From Mercenaria mercenaria (Eukaryota; Mollusca; Bivalvia; Venerida; Veneridae), in contig NC_069367.1 in the NCBI RefSeq assembly GCF_021730395.1, forward strand, positions 67,379,501 to 67,443,500: a stretch of DNA of 64,000 nucleotides, in the 5' to 3' direction. A program made the position numbers and the translations under genes. How positions within the stretch are numbered: position 1 is the first letter of the stretch; each line of letters starts with the position of its first letter. A model generated the notes under the pieces. It made no database searches. It was not told where the DNA came from and worked only from the letters and a program-made list of their open reading frames with translations. This document shows positions 1 to 13,030 of the stretch, piece by piece.

Positions 1-667
1 TGATATGAGGAAATAAAATTCATGTAGATGCATAAATAGAGTTTGACATGAATGAAGTAAGAAACCTAATATGAACCGGATTAATTTTCTATTAAACAAA
101 GAAGACTGACACTGAGACGTTATCATGGAACAAAACCACTGTTTAAACGTAACATTTTTATGTCATTGCGTACAGCTTCATTACACGGCGCAAAGGAAAA
201 GAAAACCTATATTTGGTGGATGTCGTTAAGGATGTAGACTCGTGAAACAGTGATTTCGTCTTGAATAAAATCATTGTCATCCATATATTACGTATTAGGA
301 TATCAATCGAGCTACGGATTCGGAATTTGATGCCTTCGCATCTGAACTCCAAACAAGGATTTTATTGAACGCCAAAGTCGCTACTTTTATTCTTATTTCT
401 TCAATAAAAGAGAAATAGTATTAATTTGTAAAATTATAATGTAATCAGATATGAGACCCGGTAGGCTCAATAATTTAAGACAAAACGTTAGATAATCAAT
501 GAATTGTTCATATAATGCCTCAATACCGTGCATGCATGCGATATTGCCAATCTGTCATTCATCAATGTATCTAATTGGGGAGCATTTAACCTTCCATGTT
601 GATTTACTTTAGTTTAATAGTGCATATTTCAGGGACGTCAGTGTCACAAAACTATTATATACACCAA
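1..667. other. Intergenic, nothing recognised
   Basis: AT-rich DNA with no open frame that looks coding and no repeat I recognise on either strand. Confidence 0.5.
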
Positions 668-930
668 GCTGCGGTGGCCTAATGAATAAGGCACCTGCCC
701 CGTAATCAGAAGTTCGAAGGTTCGAGCACTGTCAGAGGCGGGACTTGTTACTGAAGAGAGACCTGTTGGTGAGCCGCCAGCTAGTTAAAGAATGGTTACC
801 GACTGCCTACCTACCTTGTGCCTGACATTAAAAAAAGTAGGAATATGGAAGTAATGCTCTTCAATGTATGTAGGTGTTGGCTGGCCCTTTCAATAGGGGT
901 GACACTATAATAAACAAACACTTTACTTTA
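668..930 (+). repeat. tRNA-derived SINE
   Basis: The 5' end is tRNA-like. A box A-like stretch (GTGGCCTAATGAATAAGG, about 674-691) is followed by a box B-like GGTTCGAGCAC at 719-729, the spacing of an internal RNA polymerase III promoter. About 200 bp of non-tRNA body follows, ending in a weakly repeated tail (AACAAACACTTTACTTTA). This head-body-tail order is that of a SINE. A tRNA gene is unlikely because no complementary acceptor stem closes around the boxes. The SINE family name was not determined and the element ends are approximate. Confidence 0.7.
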
Positions 931-3170
931 CACTTAAATATATTAACTTTAATAAATATCTTTATCTGTCATACTTACCTAACTTGCATTGGAATCCGGA
1001 TTTCTGTTGTTATTAACTTGAGATGCTAACACAGTTGTATACCGTGTCATGTTTTAAATCTAGGTTTACAATGTCACTTTACACCACTTAGACTTGACTC
1101 CGGTTTACTTTACCCTTTTTACATGTAAGTAATTTGGTACATTATAAACATACATGTGTATGAAATTGTTTCTCATAGTTTTTTTTTCACAATCCATAAT
1201 TTGTTTATTACAGATATAAATGTTATAAATAGCTGTATCAAGATAGATCAAACGTGGTTGGTAATGAAACTATGATTCAAATGTGAAAAAAATGTTCCAT
1301 GTATAGTTCATTCTTGGGTTTCACCAGATAATTTGTTAAAGATACTAACGAACATTAAACGTGATTTACAGGTAAGTGCATTGAACAAAGTCCATTGAGA
1401 CAAGAAGACAGGTTTCTTTATTGTCAACCCTAGAATATCCCTACATGATCTAAACTCGGCTGCTTCAGTTCTTATTTCGCAAATTTTGCTACCATTCAAA
1501 ATAGTAAAACCGAATAACGAAAAGTGAAATGAGCAATCATAACAAACTGAATTATCCAGCAATATTTGAAATCCTGCGGATAATAAATAATCAGCAGGGT
1601 TAGTGAGCATATAAATATCAGCCAAAATTATCCTTTGTGTTTGATTCTTCAAGATATACACGGTATAACCATATGTCAATCAATACAGATGTTAAGCTAT
1701 GTATTTACTTTAGTGTAACGCTGCAAAGTGGATTACAACAAGAACATGTACGATTAGTTTATATCGAAAAATACACAAAAATGATACTTAATAAACACTT
1801 CAGGAATTATCTGAAGTATCTACTTGATGTTATGGGATATATCTGTAATGCAGTATCATTATTAGATTTATTTTATAGTTTCTCTTTTATCCTTGATTCT
1901 CGTCCTATTTTCATGTAGACAAATCCCTAATTTCTCATTCTGCTAACAAGTATTCGTGAAGCTTGTTTATCAGAACGGAAATCTAATATGTATTTGCAAA
2001 TATGCTTTTCATTTAAATGTAAAAAGAACACAATCATTTTATACACGCCAACATTATGAGTTTCAGAAGAGTTTAAAAGTCTAATAGACCAAACCGTTCT
2101 CACTCTCACACAGACTGATATTTTGCTGGGTCTCAAGCTCAGTACTCCAATCCTGCCCTTTATTATGACTGGTTTCTGCTATCTCGAGTTGTCATACTGA
2201 CGGTGCGAAGTTATGACAACACAGCAACACTACATCACGACAAATAAAAACTATCTTTCGGTAGTTCTTTGTCGGCTGGACAAAGCAGACGCATATTTTG
2301 ATTGATTTTTGTGTAATTCTTCATTTTTTAAAAATAAAATCACATACTCACTTCTTACAGTGCTTTTTAAAACTGTTATAGTACAAGTTCGATAAATTCA
2401 TGAAAACTCGACAAATACAGAATTTGTATTGCTGTCGTGTTGTCATTTTCTCGGAGCTAAGACAAGTCAATACGACAACTAGACAGAATTTACACGAAAT
2501 AACGAAAAATAAAGTTCATCAACTCGATAGATATTTTCGAACTTCCGTAATGGTGGGTATGAAAATGTCGATCTGGCGCCCTGAATGTATCAAGTTGTCG
2601 TATTGTCGTACCTTCGCCCTCCCAACACGACAATTATGAAGGTTACATTGTATGGTGAGTCACTGTTCATACGTTGTCAGACGGCCAACAAAACCCATTT
2701 AAAGACTTCCTTTGAGAATTTTGTCTAAACATTGTTAACAAAAAATTACGTGATACTGACGGTAGAAAGTGCATTTATTCGGTTGTTTTGTTCTAATTTG
2801 GTGTAATTTGCAGCAAAGATTGTACTGTTCATACGGTGGGGATAAAAAAAGTAACCAATAAAACTTAAAACATTAAACAATACTTTAGATAACCGATATA
2901 ACTAATTTAAAACACTTTGCTAGCCAACGACTAACGACTCAGTACACCACACACTGTGAAGGGGTTTAAGTTAACAAAATATTCTGTTAACAGTTTGTAT
3001 GATTAATTTCACATAAGTGGGGAAAGTAGAGTAGTAAGTTTGTACAATTTTCGTGATCGAAATATTCCTCAAATGCACAGTTTATGTACATCTGTAATAC
3101 AATAGTTGTATACATGTGTCATATCTGGTACATATTTGGCCACAATACTTTGCATGGTTGACATAGCAAC
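931..3170. other. Intergenic, nothing firm
   Basis: Apart from the doubtful minus-strand open frame at 1308-1679, this stretch shows only short scattered frames and AT-rich sequence. Confidence 0.4.
1308..1679 (-). other. 123-codon open frame, unrecognised
   Basis: This open frame on the minus strand starts at 1679. Its composition is mixed rather than low-complexity, and it includes several Cys. I recognise no domain, signal peptide or membrane segment, and there are no convincing splice sites around it. It may be an exon of an unrecognised gene, but an open frame of this size can arise by chance in 64 kb. Treat it as doubtful. Confidence 0.15.
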
Positions 3171-3179
3171 CGCTTTGAT

Positions 3180-3480
3180 AAGCACAAACGGTGACTGAAA
3201 ATGACAAAGAAGCATAGAGCGTAACCCAGCAAAAAATGAACAGACTCGATATTGCTGATTCTGTTTATGAGAGGTAATGAAATGCATAACACTCCTAACC
3301 CCTCCCCGCCCCCTTACACCTATAATATATAGATATATTGAGTGGGCTTCTTGAGAAGGTTTGAAATTTAAAATCTATAGGAAGATCCTTGGAAGCTTAG
3401 AACATTATCAAGCAAAGAAGACATAGCAGACTCGGTTTGAACGAGCCTGTTCATGACAAGTAGATCTAATAAATTGTGCA
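3180..3480 (-). repeat. Two partial copies of the dispersed 'GAGGGCGTG' repeat family
   Basis: Read on the minus strand, 3180-3310 contains the family's ATTACCTCTCATAAACAG and GAGTCTGTTCAT blocks. The stretch 3330-3480 contains AAACCGAGTCTGC followed by AAGGATCTTCCTATAGATTT. The same blocks occur in the same order near 10.6 and 12.4 kb. A further minus-strand piece at 3510-3615 matches the 3' part of the full copy at 12.4 kb (GTAAAACGTC, then TTGTTATATTTTCT and GGGATCA). All copies are diverged. Confidence 0.65.
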
Positions 3481-3619
3481 ACCCAGCACCGGTTTAAACT
3501 GAACTCTATTTTCCATCAAGAAGGAATGGACTCCGTGATCCCAAAGGACTAGAAAATATAACAATACTAAGTCCTGATATATTATAAGATGACGTTTTAC
3601 TGCCGCTATAGGCATCCGG

Positions 3620-4430
3620 GCTCGTTTGTTTGGTAAAAAATGATGTTATTTATGATTTTGTTGTACATTTTCGAGAAGCTTTTGAATGGCTGGTTACTCA
3701 TCACGACTGTTTCCGATCAACCAAATTGTTGAATTTGGCAATGTTGAATAAATAAACTAATTTTCCAGAAATGAAAATTGTCAACTAAATGATCTGTCTG
3801 GGCATTCGACTACGTGTTTTTGTGTTGCAGACTGACAGAGCGAGAAGTGTATGATATCACGAAATACAGCATTGCTGAATAAAATTCCACATACTAGTAG
3901 TTGGGAATTTTGTATCGCACGTGGCATCAGTATTCCCTAATGCTTGTCAAGACCACCACATTGCATTTAAAGAAAGTTGTTGTAGTTCACGCATCTGAGC
4001 AGATAAATGCGCGAAACAAATAAGGTTTGAGAGAACATGTTCATGAAAGATACTGAACTGTGCAACGCCTTTACGCTCCCATCCCTGGCACAATAACCAT
4101 TAATTGCTCAAAATGAATCGATAATGGATGAAAGTTTCAAATAACGGAAAATGTTCTGTCAAAATGGAGGTTCATTATCAATTAAAATCTAAATGCATCT
4201 ATATATCTTGTTGTACAATCCATCAAATTCGTTTTGATAATGACTATATTTAGAACCTGAAATGAAGTATCTAAACATAACGAAATGCATTGGTACATCA
4301 TACGTAGCAACTGTTTATATATGTGTTGACGGTTATCATGCTTCAGTAGACTGATCCACAGAATCCACAAAAAAGAATATTTACTGTTCGCTTTCAAAGC
4401 CTATTGCAATTAGAGAAACCGTTAGCGAAC
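3620..4430. other. Intergenic, nothing recognised
   Basis: AT-rich, with only short open frames and no recognised repeat. Confidence 0.4.
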
Positions 4431-4439
4431 AACATGGAT

Positions 4440-4560
4440 CCTCACAAGATTGCGCGGATGCGCAGGCTGGTCTGGATCCATGCTGGTCGCAAATGCACTT
4501 TGTTGGTTTTCTCATGGTGCAGCATATTTCTATAAACCAAGAGTCGGCGCAACCATCTTT
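4440..4560. repeat. Short dispersed repeat (GGTCGCAAA motif)
   Basis: The stretch has paired blocks of the type GCGCAGGCTGGTCTGGATCC followed by ATGCTGGTCGCAAATGCACT. A related copy lies at about 60150-60255, where GCAGCCTGATCATGATC precedes ACACTGGTCGCAAAGG and ends with CAGCATGGTAAGGGTTAA. Sharing the same ordered blocks within the window supports a dispersed repeat. From memory, similar blocks are common in bivalve DNA. Confidence 0.55.
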
Positions 4561-4569
4561 GTTTCATCA

Positions 4570-7280
4570 TGAATAGGTTTTATTTTCGTAAGTATTGGTA
4601 CAGAAATATTTTTTTTTTAAGAAGTTTATTTTTCGTGCGAGCGGTAATGAATATTTTCCATTTTTGTAGGAAGATCAACTTGGTGTTGCCTAAATACATG
4701 GCTTTATCCTTAGAGCTTAGTTTGGTATAAGCGGATGACAGATTTAAAGCTCGAAACATTTCTTGCTCTATGAAATGTTTAAACAGTGCGTGGATAAACA
4801 GTTTTCATGCTGCTTAAATTACAAATAATATAAATAAATCACTTTCATCATAATTTCGATAACCTTTTCCGTGAGGAAGCGTGTTAATCTTGCGTAACTA
4901 AAAACCTACAGTACAGATTTTAAATACCTTTTACATAGGGGTGTATAATAAAAATATTTTGATGAATTTTAATGATTATGTTATTTTTTTTTAAATAAAA
5001 AGGAAAACAATGTTAAAGGCGAGCCCATGTGACGTCCTACAGTAAATTTAAACTGAATAGTTCCTAGTGAAATGCAGGTCAGTGGTGGTATGGAACAGAT
5101 GGCACGACGACGTCTAAGGCCCATTCATCGTTTTAGAGCAAGTGTTGCGTTCTTCACTTGTGTTTGACGGAACAGATGGATGGAAGATTCCTTAAGTATA
5201 CTCGCAGGCATAGTGTTTCTTTGATATGTGTCTTTTGCTCAGTTTTCTCGTATCCTACATGGTATTTGATTTGTTGTTCTGTCTTCTACAATGGCATTTA
5301 GCACATGCATATACGGTTATTTGTTAAACATAGCTGTTAAAGAATCTGGAAATATTTATTTAGCATTGTAAGCAGGACAGTGATAAAGTGTTTTGCTGGA
5401 GGTCTTGTGTAACTTAGTTACTTTATGTTGGACATGCTATTTAATCTAAAGCTTTATAGGAGTTTCCCGATAAAGGAATAATGTTAAGTTTCCAACGCGA
5501 AAAAAAATTCGGAAAATATTGAAATACAATAATTTGAAAATTAGAATAATAAACGGATTACGATACTTTGTATATTCTTATGCACATGAATGTAACATGT
5601 CCAAAAGTGGTGATTTTATTTGCCGATTGGGAATATGTAACCATATCGATGATATACCTCTTGGGAAGTAGGGACGAAGGATAAAACGCATTAATTTAGT
5701 AGACTTCCAAAATGGGAAGAGGTTACCATATCTAGTCATAACGTTCCCTTCTGGAAGTAGGATTTCTGCAACTACCACAGGTTCTTACTTTACATGGAGT
5801 ATTTCAGTCTTACGGATGTGATAAATTTCTCATTCGGTCCTTGAATACTTAAACCCCTCATTCAGAATGTTGAAAAGGATGACGGTACAAAAGCAGATAA
5901 AGTTAAAAATAATTTACCAGCACTCACTTGTATTACATGCATTTGTCCGACCACTCCATTACTCTAGTACGTTTCGCATTAATGATTTATCAAAGTCGTT
6001 TGATGTAAAACTGTTTGAATTCATTGTGGTGAATTAATTTTAGACATCAATAAATAATTACGACAGACAGAGCACTGTTAATCATGATGTAATAGAGCTA
6101 TCATATGTTGATAAATATGAAGAGGGTATCAATTATTATTGCTTTATAACAGACTAATTTCGTATATGTACAAATATACAGGAAATAACGCTGACAATAC
6201 ATTATTCAGTCATTTATACTTTCTTACTATGAGACATTCAAGTATAATAGTAGATATACGTACACTAGTATCTGTATACAGACGGGCGAATCATATGCTT
6301 TAAATAATGCATAAATTTCCGTAGACTACAGGAAACAAAATTTCTTGAGATATCCAGCCAACAAATAGATAACATTTTGATGTCTGGTGATCCCGTGGAT
6401 TTTTTTTTCTTTTCTTTTTTTTTGTATCATTTGAAAGAATTTTGTCTGCTGAACAAGAAGTTGTAAATAAGATTACCATAATGATATGCACAAATCACTA
6501 GTCATGTTTTTGACTGCGAAATGATAAATCTTATACTGTAATAACTGGATTTCTAGTGAAGTATCATTGAAAACTATAAAGTAAAAAAATGAAAATTCTA
6601 TAATATACTTTTGTTATGTAATTTATATTTTCTTTTTTTCAGTAGACAATTCACTTTTAAATGATACTCAAATTATATGAGCTTACCAGCAATCAATATT
6701 AGGAGCCTACCAGGCATCAATATTAGATATATTTCAATAGCACTGACATATAGAACTTGCTGATTTGTGGACCGGACACCTTAAGTAGAATCGTACATTA
6801 TTGCAAAGGATGCGGGGCAGATATGCTTCAGATGGGTTTTGTCTTAGTTACAAACCCTACTCCTTATTCCAAAGTTACAGGGCAGCGCAAATAATGTACT
6901 AAATGCCCCCAGTAGAAGGCAGAGTTACAAGTGAAACACCATATGGGATCAGTTTATGTATCTTTTTCATCAAATACAATTAAAGAGGAAAGCACAAAAC
7001 TGCAACAGGATTGTGTGTATTTGTTTCACAGTCTGTCAGTTAACTTGACAGCCGAAAAACATAAGACGTGAATAGGCCTTAGACTTTCTACCCTGTATTA
7101 TACAAGTAAATTCAAGCTCACTAATAGTTAGTTTGCTCTACGTGCAATACATTGGAAATTATAATGACGCGAAGTTTTAATCTTTACCTTCTCGCGTTAA
7201 AACCAGTTTTTACTTTAAAACATGTGCTTCCCTGGTGTAGTCGAAATGATTCCAAAGTAAATAGATCCTAATTATTCCAC
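4570..7280. other. Intergenic, nothing recognised
   Basis: AT-rich, with several poly-A and poly-T runs. No coding-like frame or recognised element. Confidence 0.4.
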
Positions 7281-7289
7281 CCTTTTGTA

Positions 7290-7766
7290 TGCAATTTCGT
7301 GAAAAAGAGGAGGAGCTTTAAATATAGAAAGAAATCAACGAATATGTACTTTATGCAACTTAAATGCTTTGGAAGATGAGTATCACTTCATATTAGAATG
7401 TCCATTGTATACCCAGATTAGAAATATGTATATTCCGAGGTTCTATACGACTCGACCTAGTATGTACAAATTGGTATCTTTGTTAAACTCAGAAAACAAA
7501 AGTTTGTTGACTAAACTGGCACTATATTGTATCAGAAGCTTTAAACTCAGAAATGATACGTAAGAACGCTTGACTTATGTTTGTTTTGTATATGATCACT
7601 CTCGATATGTATTATTTTTTGTTATTTTGAATGTGATTGTATTTATTACATGTACCTATATTAACGATTTATACATGATTTATTGTGACTGTCATATTGA
7701 TGTTATGATGATGAGCTTGTATTCTTAAATCAATAAATTTTGTTCTGTTCTGTTGTTCTGTTCTGT
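7290..7766 (+). mobile_element. 3' end of a non-LTR retrotransposon (LINE), 5'-truncated
   Basis: From about 7324 the frame reads IERNQRICTLCN, then DEYHFILECPLY, and ends at a stop after FKLRNDT (7561-7563). The C-x2-C, H, C spacing with 'DEYHF..ECPLY' is the C-terminal Cys/His motif found after the reverse transcriptase in several animal LINE clades. The AT-rich 3' UTR ends in a short (TTCTG)n run at 7739-7766, a microsatellite tail typical of some LINEs. Everything upstream of the motif is missing, as expected after incomplete reverse transcription. It could be the same family as the endonuclease ORF at the window's right end, but the two pieces do not overlap, so this cannot be tested here. 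Confidence 0.7.
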
Positions 7767-7769
7767 TTA

Positions 7770-9565
7770 ATCGCAGGTTTTCATTAATGTATTTATTGTA
7801 GGTTAAGAGTTATGAGTATCCGATTTATTGAAGTGTATCAGGACTTGCGCACGATATTTTCGTGCGCATTACCTATCAAATGTTTAATTGATTGAAAGGC
7901 GTGTAGATTCGTCACTCGAGGGCTTCGCATTGTACTGTAAAGACCTTATTGCCCACCCACCCAACCCGTGTGTTGTCTATAGTCTCAGATTTTTGTTCTG
8001 ATTTAAGATGGTCACTCATTATTCGCTATAATTTGTATATTACATGACTTTCAATTCAGTTTCTGTTGGATAAAAACAACCAAGTTTTGCCCTTGGTTTA
8101 AATTGGTATTTCTTTTTCTTTCAAATAATAACTCAAAGCTAATGAGCCATGACAGATATTCTACTATTGGGCAGATCTTAAATTTGTTGTTATCAGTATA
8201 GATTGAGACTTAAGTATGTATCTAATCGAAATGATAGTTTATTTCACAGGCTGAGTGTTCTCGAGGTCATCTGTGGACAGAGGACTCCGCTTATTATGCA
8301 TTAAACAAGAATGTGATAATTTTGTATTGAGTTGTATAACGATATTGAAACAATGCGAAGGCCATTATCCTATTTTGGCTTTGTTGTTTTTTCTGTTTTA
8401 GACTTAAGGTCCCATAACTCTTATTTTCGTTTAAGCGAAGCGAATTAGAAAATAACTAGAATGTATTCTGTATAAAATGAGACGATGTTCTTGTTAAAAC
8501 TTCAACAATGGCATGCTTTGCGATATCGAAAGTAGAGGTTTATTGTGCTGACAAGAGCAAATTTGTGTACAGACCACCACTAAGTGGCAATTCACCTTGC
8601 TATTTTTTTTCCATTGATTTTGTTAATTATGATAGACTTTCATGAAAAAGAAGTGTAGATTAAAGTGATGCTCTATCAAGACACGTCAATTAGACTTGAA
8701 TCTGTCGTTTTTTTAAATATGAAACAAAGAGGGTTTGAATTAGTGGCCTTTAACTTTAAAGATGTCATTGCCTTACTGTCTAGCACGTTGTTAATATTCT
8801 ATTCTGTGATTCAATGTTAATAAAATTCAGCTTGTTAAAACAAAAAATGGATAACATGTTATGTCGAGCTTGTCAACTCTTAATTTCAAGCGAATCAGCT
8901 TCTTTGGAAATTCAATGCAAGTGAAGGCAATGTAATATTGATTCATATCTTTCTACCTTGCAGTTGGTTCAATATAAAGAACTATTTGGGAACGTTGTAT
9001 AGTTTATTACATATATCTCCTTTGTGATGTTCTTGTTTCGATACTATTTTGTTTGATTTAACTACACATAAACACAGTTTTCATTACATTCTAGCACCGG
9101 TATACTTTTAAAATAGAATGAGGGAAATTACTATCTGTGGAAGGACATGGTAATATTTCCCGGTAGGACATGTTAATATAAAAATAATATAGTGAATGTT
9201 CAACCGTTGGCTATTCGAATTCGTCATTCATCAGCATCATTTGTAATGAAAGCATGGTTTGTGGTCCCTATTATATCTTGCATGTAAAGTCTTGTATTTC
9301 ATGTATTTAAGCTGATTTGGAATTCTAATACAAATGATTCTAATGCAGATTTAATGCATGTCATGTCCGCATTGCAAATGTTTAGATACAAAGAACCTTT
9401 GTAACAGACATGTAGAGACTATCCCCAATAAACACTTTAGAAAATAAAGTATATCATAGTAATTTTCCTTAAGTTTTTACAAATGGTTCTGATAAACATG
9501 GACATAATAAGCGAAAGTAGTGTAAGTATAACAGCAGGTAGAGATTTCAAACAATACATAAAGAT
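7770..9565. other. Intergenic, nothing recognised
   Basis: AT-rich sequence without coding-like frames. Confidence 0.4.
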
Positions 9566-9569
9566 ACAT

Positions 9570-9670
9570 CTGCCTATGTATGTCCATGAACATGGTCAAT
9601 CAAACCGAGCCTGCAACATTTTCGTTTTTGTCGTGTTGAGCGACCTGTGAAGTTTCCACTTTTTTCTATT
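9570..9670 (+). repeat. Copy of the dispersed 'GAGGGCGTG' repeat family (variant tail)
   Basis: Contains TCAATCAAACCGAGCCTGCA followed by CGTGTTGAGCGACCTGTG. The same order occurs at 15300-15400, which shows a sub-family whose 3' half differs from the 12.4-kb copies. Confidence 0.65.
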
Positions 9671-9679
9671 TTACAACAA

Positions 9680-10535
9680 TACTATACGTAATATGACACA
9701 CGCCAGTAAAGTTAGGACAGCTAGGTCTCTTGGACATCCAACCTTAACAAGAATGATATCCTAAGTTCTAATGAGCAATCACAGAGCTGGACAAATAAGT
9801 CCCGTTAAATACCTAATTCTTACCAAACTGGCACAGTAAATGACATCCTACAATATCAGGCAATCTTTCCAACTAGTTCTTTTTTTACACTCGCAACATA
9901 AATTCACAAAGACTAATTTTGCAACATGCTTTGCTTATATCATTAAGTCATGTTTGCGCACTTTTAATATAATCTTATGCTTAACCGTGGGAACAAGGTT
10001 ATGCATGTTCTGCAAATCCAATTAATAATATTTTAGTTTAGAATCTAAATCACTGTTGCAGAAACTGATATGACTTGCGTTAGAATCCGGACTTCGGTGC
10101 TTATTAATTTGAGGTGCTTATGTAAAGTAGATGGTGCGTTTAGACATTACTGGTTGGAATCTCGCTTATCTCCACTTAGGCTTTACTTAAGTTAGTAAAC
10201 ACTTCTCAGCATCAAAGTAATTTGGCATGAAATATGTATATAAAAATGATGTTCCCCTGTTTTTCATTTAGATAAACACCATCGATACAACCATTTTGTA
10301 GATAATCATACTTACATTTGATATAATATTTCTGCCATGATTATAAACGATATCAAACATTTAAAGAAATCGAACGGAAAAGAAAAATGTTTAACAATCG
10401 CATACACAAAAATATCAAGCGATCTCTTCAGACAATACATGCTTTCTTTATTAAAAATTTTATGGAAGCGTCATGATGCCAGCACACAGATTTGTAGTAA
10501 GTCCTACGTACGATTTATTGATTCATACGTATGAC
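9680..10535. other. Intergenic, nothing recognised
   Basis: AT-rich sequence. The short open frames at 9840 and 10337 show no recognisable domain. Confidence 0.4.
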
Positions 10536-10539
10536 TTAT

Positions 10540-10665
10540 TCTGATGCTAGAGGGCGTGAGGGGTGTTGTACATTTAATTACCTCTCATGAACAGAAGTCT
10601 GCTATACTTTTGTTTGGTGGCATTCTATACTTTCAAAGGATCTTCCTATAGATTTTATTACTAAC
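10540..10665 (+). repeat. Copy of the dispersed 'GAGGGCGTG' repeat family
   Basis: Blocks GATGCTAGAGGGCGTGAGG, ACCTCTCATGAACAG, GTCTGCTATACTTT and AAGGATCTTCCTATAGATTT occur in the family's usual order. It is clearly related to the minus-strand copy at 3330-3480. Confidence 0.7.
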
Positions 10666-10669
10666 TCGT

Positions 10670-12330
10670 AGATATTACTGTGTACTACATAGGATTTAGT
10701 AAGTCGTGCGTAGTTATAACTAAGTCCTACAAATGTGTCTGCTGGCATTAGGTTGCTTCCATACAGGTATAAAACAATGTGAAAGTTTAGGAGTTGTGTT
10801 GAATCAGGCCTGGTAGGTATGACCCGGCGGGAAATAATATTACTTTACTTTATCTTCTTTATCTTGCATCTTGCTGTAATCAAAACACTAATAAATCTCT
10901 ATTCAATGCTAAATTACGTAACCCTTTAAATTTGATAAAACGTCTCCACATAATTCGTATATCATTTAACACGTCGACAGTGATCACAAATTAGCAAATC
11001 AACTATTGCCATGGATTTTTATACCATTTCACGTTATTTTAGTTGCGTGTTTGTAATAACCAAGAGAGCACTTGATGAAACTGATTGAAGTCATGGAAAC
11101 GCGAATATCACTGAGGTAAAGCACGTAATAAACAGTATCACTTTCAAATAAAAAAATGGAAACATACATGTTGCCCAACACGACCAAGATGAAAATGTTA
11201 GTTTTATTTTAGCCTGTTCATGGACAGTAGTGGAAATGCATGCTTCCGTCCACGCCCTCTAGCCCCGGGTTGAGAACTCAATATCTACAAATGCACCAAA
11301 ATAGAATTTAGTGATGTACATGGAACAATGAAACGCCATTAAAAGCGGCATAACGGACTAGCCTAATGATCCCTTTACTAGTGTCTAAATATCTATGAGA
11401 CTACCGACGTGAAACAGAAATGCATCAATAATGCAAACAGGCACGGGGTTATAGTTGTTTTAAATTTCCCGTGAGACAGCAAACGCAGGAAATATAGAAC
11501 ATCAAAAGCAAAATATACAGACCAGCTTAGATTAGCTATTAGTTTAAAAAACGACATTTGAAAAGACAAGGCGTTTACCTGCATATTTTCAGACGTTATT
11601 AGTTAACATTGTCATTGTGATGCCATCTTGATGTTTTTGATGACAGCAATATTTTATAATGGTAATATCGAAACTGCACGGCTTCAGATTTCAATAAAAG
11701 TTTTCAAAATTAGAAGACTCCTCTAAACAATTAGCAAATGAAAATACAAAGTACAGACAAAATGATTCAGGGAGTTCTAGAAAATATGTAATGACAAATT
11801 TTAAAGGCTCTTGAAAAAGAATCTGTTGGAAGGGCTTATGCAAAAGTAATATACTAGAAATGGAAGAAATTTGTCTCTGAGTCACAATCTACTTATGATA
11901 TTTCAACTAAAATTATAATAATTTATGACGTTTTAGTGTTCATATGGAGGAAACTGATATTTCGTCTGTGTGCTTATTTTCTACAATGATGCGGATATTT
12001 TTGTAAGTGTATCAGACATCTGGTTGAAACATGTGTCAAGACGTATACCTTTGATAACTGTTGATGGTTGCATTCTATTTTTTCAATGTATACTCATTGG
12101 TTTCTTTGGCCGTTTAATGTAACTGTCAATGTGTTTCTACATGAAACGTTGCTCTGGTGTGTTCAGCCCTCTTTCGAAAACAGGTCGTTACTAGATATGA
12201 CTTTGTGCTGTAGGATTCTTTCACTTGGGAAATACCCAATATCTGTTTTTTTTCTCTGGTAAGAAACTATAAAATGATTATATTTAGTCAAAACATGAAA
12301 TAAAAAAGAAAGCTTGTTGGTTTTAACTTG
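10670..12330. other. Intergenic, one repeat fragment
   Basis: Mostly featureless. A minus-strand fragment of the same dispersed repeat lies at about 11210-11275 (on that strand, CTAGAGGGCGTGGACGG, then CATGCATTTCCACTACTGTC). The open frames at 11393 and 11691 on the minus strand and 12068 on the plus strand show no domain. Confidence 0.45.
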
Positions 12331-12789
12331 TTGATTTCAACTCATTTAGATTTGAAGATTGAGTACTGCTTAAGCCGGTGCTAGAGGGCGTGGGCAGTGT
12401 TGCATTTTCCATTACTGCTCATGAACAGACTCAATCAAACCGAGTCTGCAATTTTCACTGTTTGCCTTGTTTTCGGTGCTTCCGAGGGATCTACTTTCCA
12501 GATTTTATTTACTTCACAACAGCGGGTGTTAAATGCTGTGTGGCGGCCGTAAAACGTCGCCCCGACTTCATCTCAGTGTTGTTATATTTTCTGGTCCCTC
12601 GGGATCATTGATTTCAACTCATTTAGATTAGAAGATTGAGTACTGCTTAAGCCGGTGCAAGAGGGCGTGGGCAGTGTTGCATTTTCCATTACTGTTCATA
12701 AACAGACTCAATCAAACCGAGTCTGCAATTTTCACTGTTTGCCTTGTTCTCGGTGCTTCCGAGGGATCTACTTTCCAGATTTTATTTAC
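12331..12789 (+). repeat. Tandem duplication of a 277-bp dispersed-repeat unit
   Basis: The block beginning TTGATTTCAACTCATTTAGA at 12331 recurs at 12608, a period of 277 bp, with few mismatches. The first unit is complete: GGTGCTAGAGGGCGTGGGC, the paired blocks GACTCAATCAAACCGAGTC, then CGAGGGATCTACTTTCCAG and a 3' part ending GGTCCCTCGGGATCA. The second unit stops about 180 bp in, at 12789. This is the best-preserved family member in the window and serves as its local reference. Confidence 0.85.
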
Positions 12790-12894
12790 ATACAAGCTCA
12801 ACCTGAATATCGTTCACATCTTATAATTTCACTTGAGGCTATTTAAATTTTAGACTAAAAAAAACCCAACAAATATCCCTAAAATAATACAATT

Positions 12895-13030
12895 CCGCTT
12901 ACGCTGGTGTTAGAGAGCGAGAGGGATGTTGCACATTTCATGAATATAGACTTGATTGCACGAGAATCTTGTTATTTTGCATGCTTCCGTTCTATCGTTC
13001 CTAATGATATTTTTGTACAGTATATTTTAT
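12895..13030 (+). repeat. Diverged copy of the dispersed 'GAGGGCGTG' repeat family
   Basis: Starts GCTGGTGTTAGAGAGCGAGA and keeps the GTTGCACATTTCATGAA and CATGCTTCCGTTC blocks. The 105-codon open frame that begins here is therefore probably not a gene. Confidence 0.55.

Noticed and set aside
12378-12846. Two similar small open frames (starting MLEGVGSVAF and MQEGVGSVAF)
   Set aside because: They are the same frame in two tandem copies of a dispersed non-coding repeat.
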